NCBI GenBank assembly: GCA_003156595.1
Contig: PMHH01000158.1
Span: 35,664 to 82,062, forward strand
Origin: Acidimicrobiaceae bacterium
GTDB lineage: Bacteria > Actinomycetota > Acidimicrobiia > Acidimicrobiales > Palsa-688
Direction of reading: 5' to 3'
Length of the DNA stretch: 46,399 bases
Shown: positions 30,904 through 38,227 of the stretch, piece after piece
Numbering within the stretch: the first letter of the stretch is position 1
Layout of the letters: every line of letters starts with the position of its first letter
Program-made: the position numbers and the translations under genes
The notes under the pieces: model-generated
Seen by the model: only the letters and a program-made list of their open reading frames with translations
Database searches by the model: none
Told to the model about the DNA's origin: nothing

Positions 30904-33720
30904 TCAGGTGCTTCTGGTGATCACGAAATTGCTCTCCGCGTAGACGTCGCTGGTCTGGCCCTCGGCGCTCAAGGTGTACGTCCCCGCCGGAAGCACGGGT
31001 ACTGCAACGCCCAACCGGAACTGCCCGAGGTCATCGGCCTGCTGGCTGGCCACGATCTTCTGAGTCCTGGGCCCGCTGACCATCACGACCACCACCTCGT
31101 GGGCGTAGAAACCGTTGGCGGTGAGGGTGATCTCCTGGCCCGGCGCCCCTGTCGGCGGCGTCGCCGATATGAGCGGCGGTATATACAGATCGGTGGCTGT
31201 CGTTGCGTTCGCGCTTTCGCCCTCCGTTCCGCCCATGAGCAGCACGTCCCCGTCGGGCAGCACGGTCGCCTCCTGCCCGTACCTCGACGCCGGCAACGCC
31301 CCCGTCTCGGACCAGTAACCGTCGGCGTACAGGTAGGTGGCGTCCGTCACCGAGCTGCTCTGGCAAGAGGAGCCGCAGCCGCCGGCTACCAGGACGCTCC
31401 CGTTCGGCAGGAGGACGGCGGACTGACCCTGGCGGCCGGAGGGGAGGGAGTCCGTCGCCGACCAGGCGCCCGTGGCCGGGTCGTACAGCTGGGCCGTGCT
31501 CAGCGGACCGCTGCCGTTGCTGGCGAAGCCGCCGACGACCAATACGTCGCCGTCCGCCAGGACGGTTGCGGTCCCTGCGTGCTGGGGAGTAATCATCGAC
31601 CCGGTGCTCGACCAGGCGTTGGTCGCCGGGTCATACAGTGCCGAAGCGCCGTCGGGTCCGCCTGGGAGCAGGACCATTCCATCCTGCAGGACGACGGCCT
31701 GGCCGCCGGTGAATGGCGGCGGGCCGGTGTCCGACCAGCTGGCTGTGGCCGGGTTGTACAGCTCGGGATCGGACTGGCTGAAGCCGGTTACCAGGACGAG
31801 GCCGTTGTCCAACAGGTTGGCAGTTACCTCACCGGCCGCCAACATCGAGGCCGTGGGGGACCAGGTCCCGGTGCTCGGGTCGTAGATCTCGGCGCTGGAG
31901 AGCACCGACTCGTTGTACTGGTCGGCGGTGAGCCCGCCGGCGACGAGCACTGATCCATCGGGTAGCCGTACGGCTGCTTGAAACTCGCGCGACGTAGACA
32001 GCGGGCCGGTCGCCGCGAATGACCCCGTCGCCGGGTCGTAGAGCCCGGCGGTGCTCACGGTGTTCTCGAAGATGTTCTCGCCGCCGGCGACGAGGATGTC
32101 GCCATTGGCAAGGGTGGTGGCTGAGAAGCTGCGATGTGGGTCAAGCATCGACGCGGCCGGGACCCACACGTCGGGCCCGGCGCTGTTCCCGCTAACCCGG
32201 ACCCCTTGCGGTTCGAGGGGAGCATTGTCCGCTACCGCCACGGTGGCCGTGCGCAACCCGGGGTACAGCGGGGAAAACCGGACCTGCTCGCTGCAGCTGC
32301 CGCCGACGGCGACCGGCCGGCCGCAGGCGCTGGTCGCCACGAAGTCTGAGGGATCCTGCCCCGACGTCTCGACCCCGGAGACATCGAGTGGCGCGGTGCC
32401 GTAATTGGTGACCGTGAAGGACAGCGCGTCCCCAGTCGTGTCTACCTCCTGGGTCGGGAACGACATTGATTTCACCGAGAGACCGACCAGCGGACCGGCG
32501 CCGGCCTGGTACACCTCGGCGGTCGACAGTGGCTCCTGGTTCGGCCCCGTGCCGCCGGCGACCAGCACGTCGCCATCGGGCAGCAGCGTCGATGTCTGGT
32601 CCGCGCGCGTCGTGCTCAGACTACCGGTCGGTACCCATACGTCGAGGCTCGGCTCGTACACCTCGCTGGTCGCGGATCCCCCGCCGGTGACGAGGACCCA
32701 TCCGCTTTGGAGGAGGGTGGCGGTCTGGCCGAACCTGGGCTGCTTCATAGGCGCGACGTCGGTCCACCGACCGAAGATGGGGTTGTAGATCTCGGCGCTG
32801 GCGTAGGTGGCGGGGATTCCGCTCTCGTCGACGTTTTGGTTGAACCCGCCGGCGACCAGCACGTCGCCGTCGTTGAGCAAGGTCGCGGTCTGCTGCTCTC
32901 TCCCGACGTTCATTGGAGCGGTGGGCAACCATTTTCCGGTGACCGGGTCGTAGAGCTCGGCGCTGCTCAGGTCGGTGCAGAAGTCGTCATCGCAGTTGTT
33001 GAACCCGCCGGTCACCAGCACCTCCCCGTTCCCGAGAAGGGTGGCGGTCTGGAGCTCCCGCCCGGCGCTCATCGATCCCGTGAGGGTCCAGGCACCGGTC
33101 GAAGGGTCATAGAGCTCGGCACTCCTCAGGTTCACCAGGAAGCTGCCCGCGTCACAGCCGTAGCCCTGCCCATTGCACGCGCCACCGGCGACGAGCACAT
33201 CACCGTTCGAGAGCAGGGTCGCTGTCGCTGCCGCCCGACCCACATTGAGCGACCCCGTCGGCGACCATGTGCCGGTAGACGGGTCGTAAATCTCGCTGCT
33301 GGTCAGCCCCGTGTAAGGGTGGCCGGCTTCGCAGCAGCCTCCCGCCACCAGCACGTCGCCGTTCTCCAGCAGCGTCGCAGTGGCGTCGGTGCGAGCCGTC
33401 GACATGCTCGCGGTGGTCGTCCAGGATTCGCTGCCGGGGTGGTACAGCTCCGCCGACGCCGTGCCCCCGCCGGCGACGAGGACATCACCATCCCCGAGCA
33501 GCGTGGCCGTGGCGCCAGCCCGCCGGACGCTCATGGGATTGGTGGGAGCGAACGTGTTGGCGGCGGACTGGCCATGGGCTGGCCGTGCGGCCGTCAGTGC
33601 GGCCGGCGGTGCGGCCGGCGCCGGCGGGGCATTCGCCCCGTGCGGCACGGCTAGGCCGATCGGCACGGCGAGTCCGATGGCCCCGACGGCGGCAATGGCG
33701 CCATGACTGAACCTCGACAT
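30904..33720 (-). CDS. exported double kelch-propeller protein (7 + Ig + 7 repeats)
   Basis: A 938-residue protein with a signal peptide (AIAAVGAIGLAVPIGLAVP) and an Ala/Pro-rich spacer. Fourteen kelch repeats are visible by their TLL-x-x-G-D-VLVAGG core (TLLGDGDVLVAGGG, TLLENGDVLVAGGC and so on), each ending with xAELYDPxTGxW. Seven lie before about residue 415 and seven after about residue 525; between them is an Ig-like choice-of-anchor-D domain (GTAPLDVSGVETSGQDPSDF, CSEQVRFSPLYPG). After the second set comes a C-terminal Ig/IPT-like domain (PPTGAPGQEITLTANGFY, ending NFVITRST). Two complete seven-bladed propellers joined by an Ig domain are the natural reading. No catalytic residues of galactose oxidase were seen, so adhesion or polysaccharide binding outside the cell is inferred. 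Transcribed alone. Confidence 0.9.
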   Translation of the reverse strand: MSRFSHGAIAAVGAIGLAVPIGLAVPHGANAPPAPAAPPAALTAARPAHGQSAANTFAPTNPMSVRRAGATATLLGDGDVLVAGGGTASAELYHPGSESWTTTASMSTARTDATATLLENGDVLVAGGCCEAGHPYTGLTSSEIYDPSTGTWSPTGSLNVGRAAATATLLSNGDVLVAGGACNGQGYGCDAGSFLVNLRSAELYDPSTGAWTLTGSMSAGRELQTATLLGNGEVLVTGGFNNCDDDFCTDLSSAELYDPVTGKWLPTAPMNVGREQQTATLLNDGDVLVAGGFNQNVDESGIPATYASAEIYNPIFGRWTDVAPMKQPRFGQTATLLQSGWVLVTGGGSATSEVYEPSLDVWVPTGSLSTTRADQTSTLLPDGDVLVAGGTGPNQEPLSTAEVYQAGAGPLVGLSVKSMSFPTQEVDTTGDALSFTVTNYGTAPLDVSGVETSGQDPSDFVATSACGRPVAVGGSCSEQVRFSPLYPGLRTATVAVADNAPLEPQGVRVSGNSAGPDVWVPAASMLDPHRSFSATTLANGDILVAGGENIFENTVSTAGLYDPATGSFAATGPLSTSREFQAAVRLPDGSVLVAGGLTADQYNESVLSSAEIYDPSTGTWSPTASMLAAGEVTANLLDNGLVLVTGFSQSDPELYNPATASWSDTGPPPFTGGQAVVLQDGMVLLPGGPDGASALYDPATNAWSSTGSMITPQHAGTATVLADGDVLVVGGFASNGSGPLSTAQLYDPATGAWSATDSLPSGRQGQSAVLLPNGSVLVAGGCGSSCQSSSVTDATYLYADGYWSETGALPASRYGQEATVLPDGDVLLMGGTEGESANATTATDLYIPPLISATPPTGAPGQEITLTANGFYAHEVVVVMVSGPRTQKIVASQQADDLGQFRLGVAVPVLPAGTYTLSAEGQTSDVYAESNFVITRST

Positions 33721-33883
33721 CGGTGGTTCCCCCCGTCCTTGTCCGCAAGAGAGCCTACGACCTCATCGGACCGCGATCCACGGGCGGCTGACCTGCGATC
33801 CGGGTCTCGCCGCACGTCCCCGTCTGACCAACTGATCCCGGCCAAGCGCAGCGCCCGCCTCCCGTAACGACTCCGCGGAACTG

Positions 33884-35096
33884 TCAGAGGCCGGGAGCGG
33901 TCTGCTGGCGGACCCGCTCAGGTAGGTGCAAGGCCAGGAGCTTGTGCAGGACATCGGCGGGGACGGCCCGAGGGGTGGCCAGAGAGACACCGACCATGGT
34001 GGCGAACGCCAGTGGAACCGTCCAGATGGCCGGGACGCCCAGCAAGACCGCCCACCATCCCGATGGGCCGACGCCCAACAACGACGCCAGCACCGCGGCC
34101 GACGACGCCCCTCCGCCCGGGATGAGGCCGGTGAGGGCTCCGATCCACGTCAGGCGCGCCCACCAGATGCCGAGCACCAGCAGGGGACAAAATGATGAGG
34201 CGGCGATGGCGAAAGCCCAGCCGACTAGGACGCTGATCGCCTTGCCGCTGACCGCCAGGCCGGCCGCCGTGGCCACCAACCCAGCCCCCACCGCGGACAG
34301 CCGGAAGGCCCATACACCCCCGCGCATGATGTCGTGCGACATGGCTCCAGCCATGGCGATAAGGAGCCCAGATGACGTGGAGAGGAAGGCGGCAAAGGCC
34401 CCACCGGCCGTGAGCGCAGCCAGCACCTGACCACTGACGCCGGCGGCCGCCAGACGGGGGAGGACCAAGACGGGCCAGAGACCGAACTCAGGGCTGGGTG
34501 ATGGAACACCACGAGCAGGGCAACGGCCGGGATGGCGATAGCGGTGAGTTTCAGGCAGTACTGGAAGGCCTGCACGAAGGTGATCCCCTTCATGCCCCCG
34601 CTTGCGATCGCCGCTGTAACCACCAGCCCCAGCACCACCACGCCGATCCAGCGCGGGCCGCCGAAGGCGATCTGCAGCGTGACACCAGCGCCCTCGAGTT
34701 GGGGGAGGAGGTAGAAGCCGCAGATCAGGAGAACCATCACGGTCGCGGCCTGGCGCAACGTCGCCGAGTCGAGACGGCCCTCGGCGAAATCGGGGATGGT
34801 GTAGGGCCAAACCGGCGCAGGGGTGCCGCTACCACCGCCAGGAGGACCAGATACCCGGCGGTGTAGCCCACCGTGTACCAGAGGGCTCCTACGCCTTGCT
34901 GCATCGCCAAGCCCGCGATCCCGAGAAACGACGCGGCCGAGAGGTACTCGCCGGAGATGGCGCTGGCGTTGAGGATGGGAGGGACCTGCCGGGCGGCGAC
35001 CAAGAAGTCGGCAGGTGTGCGGGCGATGCGTACGCCCCGGGTAGCAAGAACCGCGGTGACTAACGCGACCGCCGCGACGGTTGCGGGCTGGATCAC
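33884..35096 (-). pseudogene. sodium:solute symporter (acetate/monocarboxylate type), frameshifted and internally deleted
   Basis: Three consecutive frames give parts of one SSS-family symporter related to ActP. It starts at a GTG (35094-35096) overlapping the DUF485 stop: VIQPATVAAVALVTAVLATR, then NASAISGEYLSAASFLGIAG. At about 34803-34808 one base seems missing in a C run (CCCC to CCC), after which the next frame continues PYTIPDFAEGRLDS, LPQLEGAGVTLQ and GGMKGITFVQAFQYCLKLTA. Near 34480-34510 a second break joins VALLVVFHHP to LVLPRLAAAGVSGQVLAALT, with GAFAAFLSTSSGLLIAMAG following in the third frame to a TGA at 33884. Intact relatives have about 550 residues; here roughly 405 codons remain, so about 140 from the central helices are lost. 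The transporter cannot be functional as written. Confidence 0.85.
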
Positions 35097-35467
35097 CGAT
35101 CCCGAAACAGATCGCCGAAGCGTTGTTCGACCCGTTGGGCCTTGCGGACGTACCAAAATCCCAGGGCCACCAACGGCGGGTAGATGCCTCCACCGAGCAC
35201 GAACAGGGACAACGGCAGCGGGCCGATATTGAGGCTGGCAACGATCGGGAACAGAACCGAGAGCAGCGGGTAGAGGGCCGCGATGGCCGCGGCCGGAGCC
35301 AGAATGCTGACAGTGACGCCCAACTGGGCCCGCATAAGCGAGCGCAGCAGGGCCTGCGAGTACCCGCTCTGGTCGTAGAGGTCCTCAGCAGTGGGCGACG
35401 ACCTGGCACCATCTGGTCGGCGCGGGACACCGGTTACCGCCACCCGTTGGGGGCGTGGATCAGTCAA
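35093..35467 (-). CDS. DUF485-like small membrane protein upstream of symporter
   Basis: A 124-residue protein in the position of YjcH, the small membrane protein encoded before ActP-type symporters. It has a polar N-terminus (TDPRPQRVAV...TAEDLYDQSGYSQALLRSLMR), then two hydrophobic segments (VSILAPAAAIAALYPLLSVL and PLSLFVLGGGIYPPLVALGF) and a basic tail WYVRKAQRVEQRFGDLFRDR. The latter resembles the conserved C-terminal helix of DUF485. The TTG at 35465-35467 overlaps the stop of the LytTR regulator gene, and its own stop overlaps the symporter GTG, so the series is translationally coupled. It seems intact although the symporter beside it is broken. Confidence 0.75.
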   Translation of the reverse strand: MTDPRPQRVAVTGVPRRPDGARSSPTAEDLYDQSGYSQALLRSLMRAQLGVTVSILAPAAAIAALYPLLSVLFPIVASLNIGPLPLSLFVLGGGIYPPLVALGFWYVRKAQRVEQRFGDLFRDR

Positions 35468-36198
35468 CGTGACGCTCTGATGGTGTGGCGGACGAGGCGG
35501 TCCCGGAGTTCGCGTAGGTGCCGGCGGCTGACCGGGAGCTCTTGGTCGGACAACCGGACGACTGTCTGGGTGCCCTCGGTCCGCAACTCCGTCACCGCCC
35601 GCAAGCACACCAGGTACTGGCGGTGGATACGGGCGAACCCATCGTTGCCCCACGCTTCCTCGAGGCGAGCCATAGAGATGCGGACAAGGTGGTTGTGCCC
35701 GTCGCGGGTGTGAAGACGGACATAGTCGCCAGCCGACACGACCCATTCCACCTCGGTCCGTGAGACCATCACGGTGCGCCCCTGAGCCTCCACGGGAACA
35801 GACTCCAGCGAGTCGGCGGCGGCGCTGCCTTGGCGCACTGCCACTACCCGGCGCAGCACTTGAAAAAGACGCTGCTGGTCGAGGGGCTTGAGCAGATAGC
35901 CGACGACACCGAGATCGAAGGCGGCCAGCGCGTAGTCATCATGGGCGGTCACGAACACCACGGCGGGCGGGTCGGCGAAGCGACCCAGGATGCTCGCCAG
36001 CTCCATGCCGTCCAGGCCGGGCATGCCGATGTCGGCGAGGACGACGTCGAACCACCGTTCCCGGAGCTGTCGCAGGGCCTCGGTGGCGCTCGGCACCACC
36101 ACTACTTCTCCGACCACGTCCGAGCGGGAGAGCAGGTAGCCCAACTCGTCAAGCGCAGGCAGTTCGTCGTCAACAGCAAGTACGGTGAGGGCGCTCAT
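35464..36198 (-). CDS. LytTR-type response regulator
   Basis: A 244-residue two-component regulator. The receiver domain (residues 1-120) has the acidic pair in LAVDDELPALDE, the phosphoacceptor D56 in VVLADIGMPGLDG, and the conserved lysine K104 in GYLLKPLD. The C-terminal LytTR DNA-binding domain spans about residues 138-240, with WVVSAGDYVRLHTRDGHN, RISMARLEEAW, FARIHRQYLVCLRAV and LPVSRRHLRELRDRL all typical. The ATG follows the kinase stop by seven bases. With LytS-like kinases, such regulators control uptake of small organic acids including pyruvate and acetate, in line with the neighbours. The regulator is intact although its presumed kinase is interrupted. Confidence 0.93.
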   Translation of the reverse strand: MSALTVLAVDDELPALDELGYLLSRSDVVGEVVVVPSATEALRQLRERWFDVVLADIGMPGLDGMELASILGRFADPPAVVFVTAHDDYALAAFDLGVVGYLLKPLDQQRLFQVLRRVVAVRQGSAAADSLESVPVEAQGRTVMVSRTEVEWVVSAGDYVRLHTRDGHNHLVRISMARLEEAWGNDGFARIHRQYLVCLRAVTELRTEGTQTVVRLSDQELPVSRRHLRELRDRLVRHTIRASR

Positions 36199-36205
36199 CG
36201 GTCCC

Positions 36206-37381
36206 TCACGATGTGTGCACGCCGACGTGGAACTTCGGCACCCGGATGGTCACCTTGGTGCCCGCCCCATCTGCGGTCTCGATGAGAAGACCATGATCGT
36301 CGCCGAATGTAGCCCGAAGCCGCTCGTCGACATTGCGTAAGCCGACCGCATCGCCGTCGCTGGTGCCTGCCAGCACGCGGCGCACCCGGGCCGGGTTGGC
36401 GCCGACGCCGTCGTCCTCGACGCAGATCCATGCCTCGCTGTCCGCGTCGGTGACGTCGATCTCCAAGCTGCCGGCCGCGGTCGGTTCGATACCGTGGCGG
36501 ATGGCGTTCTCCACGATCGGCTGGAGAACGAGCGACGGTACCTTCACACTGAGTACCTCGGGCGCCACTCGCAGTGTTACGGCAATCCGGTCCCCGAACC
36601 GGGCCCGCTCCAGATCGAGGTAGATGTCGACCAAGCGAAGCTCCTCGGCCAGGGTGGTGAACTACTCGTGGCTGCGGAAGCTGTAACGGGTGAAGTCGGC
36701 GAAACCGACGAGCAGTTCCCGGGCTCGGTCCGGGTCCGAGCGGATGAACGACTCGATAGCGGTGAGGGAGTTGTACGCGAAGTGGGGAGATATCTGAGCC
36801 CGCAAGAACCGGAGCTCGGCTTGCACCGCCCGTTGCCGGGAACGGTCCAACTCGGCCAGCTCCAGTTGGGTCGAAACGAACTGCGCCACCTCACCGCTGA
36901 GCCGCAGTAGTCCGGCGGAAGCCGAGGTATCGAGGACGGCCAAAGCTCCCACTGAGGCGCCATCCACGTGAAGGGGTACCACCACGCCTGCCAGAAGCGG
37001 GCAGGCGGCATCCCCGCACGCCAGGTCGTCTGCGCCCAGGACGGCCGAACGGCCATTGGACATCGACTCGGCCATCGGTTTCTCGAGCAATCCGCAGTGC
37101 TCGGTATCCACGTTGTCGGCGGCCAGCACCCCGCTCGCATCGGACACCACCAAACCCCGCGCGCCGAGCAAGGATCGCAGTTGTCCCTGAGCGCGGGCCA
37201 GTGCGGCGGGGGTCAGGCCCGCCCTCAGATCCGGCGCGGCCAGATTAGCGGTGTGCAGGGCTTGATACGTCGCTCGCTGACCAGACGTCTCCATCTGCCG
37301 TCCACCTCGCACCGCGTAGCGAATGACCCCGGCAAAGAGCCCTACCAGTGCCACCAATGCGATCCAAAGCACATCTCTCAT
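36206..37381 (-). pseudogene. LytS/YesM-type sensor histidine kinase with in-frame TAG
   Basis: One frame codes a complete LytS-like kinase but is cut by TAG at 36662-36664. The first part (239 residues, ATG 37381 with a G-rich ribosome site) has one membrane helix (VLWIALVALVGLFAGVIRYA), a GAF-like sensing region (GLVVSDASGVLAADN... AGVVVPLHVDGASVGALAVL) and the phosphoacceptor motif QISPHFAYNSL (H200). After the TAG the same frame reads FTTLAEELRLVDIYLDLERA, then LQPIVENAIRHGIEP (N box) and DDGVGANPARV (G box) to a normal end. Relatives have any amino acid followed by FTTLAEEL at this point, so the TAG could be a single C-to-T change of a CAG (Gln) codon. Alternatives are read-through or an assembly error. 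As written, no kinase domain is joined to the sensor. Confidence 0.85.
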
Positions 37382-37609
37382 GATTCCCCCCGCCAGCCGA
37401 CAGCGTGTTCGCAGTGTGGCACAACGTCGGCGACCAAAGGCGGGTTTCCGCGACCGTTCGGCGTCCGGTACGGACCGCTTGTCGCTGAATCCGGCAGCTT
37501 GGGCGATGAGACCCGGCCCAGGTATTGATCAGGTCGGCGCGGCAGGCCACGATCACTGTCGGCGTTCGCCCGCCACGGCGACGGGCGGCCGAAGTCAAGG
37601 GGGATGTGT

Positions 37610-38227
37610 ATGTCCGACTCGACCGTGACGATCGCGGCGGTTCCGCCTGTCGCAGACCCAGCTCCCCTGGGGTTGGCTGCTTTCGCCCTGACGACCTTCC
37701 TCTTTTCGGCCAAGAACGCCGATTGGACGCATGGGACCGCGGCGTGGCTCGGGTACGCCTTCGCCTACGGCGGATTGGTCCAGTTGCTGGCCGGCATGTG
37801 GGAGTTCCGGAACCGCAACGTGTTCGGTTCGACCGCCTTTTCGACCTACGGCGGTTTCTGGATCGGCGCGGGCCTGTACGTGGAACTGGTGGCGCCGACC
37901 GCCAAGAGCGCGGCCGAGGTCGGCAACGACCTGGCCTGGATCACGTTGGCCTTCTTGATCTTCAACACCTACATGCTGCTGTGGAGCGCCACCCTCAACC
38001 AGGCCGTGTTCGGGGTGTTCCTCACCCTGGAGATCACGGAGATCGTTCTAATCTGGGGTAACTTCGCCACCGACGCCAATGTCATCAAGGTAGGAGGGTA
38101 CGTGGGAGTCGTCACTGCCGCCGTGGCGTGGTACACCTCGGCCGCCGGGGTCATCAACGGGATGAGTGCCCGGCCCGTCCTGTACGTAGGACAGCCTCTC
38201 TTGCGTTTTGACGGACCGCGCTCATGA
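37610..38227 (+). CDS. satP: SatP/GPR1/FUN34/YaaH-family acetate transporter
   Basis: A 205-residue protein with six membrane helices, the full length of the family. The signature NPAPLGL of helix 1 is DPAPLGL here (DPAPLGLAAFALTTFLFS), an Asn-to-Asp change; downstream FAYGGLVQLLAGMWEFRNRN, GSTAFSTYGGFWIGAGLYV and TLAFLIFNTYMLLWSA are all canonical. Members move acetate and succinate with protons. ATG 37610 has AAGGGGG six bases upstream and is preferred to the ATG at 37604, which lies within that spacing. Its stop overlaps the acetyl-CoA synthetase start (ATGA), so uptake and activation of acetate are encoded together. The 228-base gap to the divergent kinase gene must contain both promoters, but no clear boxes were found. 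Confidence 0.92.
   Translation: MSDSTVTIAAVPPVADPAPLGLAAFALTTFLFSAKNADWTHGTAAWLGYAFAYGGLVQLLAGMWEFRNRNVFGSTAFSTYGGFWIGAGLYVELVAPTAKSAAEVGNDLAWITLAFLIFNTYMLLWSATLNQAVFGVFLTLEITEIVLIWGNFATDANVIKVGGYVGVVTAAVAWYTSAAGVINGMSARPVLYVGQPLLRFDGPRS

Noticed and set aside
31400-33600. Regularly spaced similar DNA segments resembling a repeat array
   Set aside because: The period and translation show kelch-repeat coding sequence, not CRISPR repeats; spacers are not unique and no cas genes are present.
30592-33654. Long plus-strand open frames (up to about 450 codons) opposite the kelch gene
   Set aside because: They are antisense shadows of a high-GC repetitive gene; their composition (Gly, Arg, Val runs) is non-protein-like and the minus-strand kelch repeats are unmistakable.
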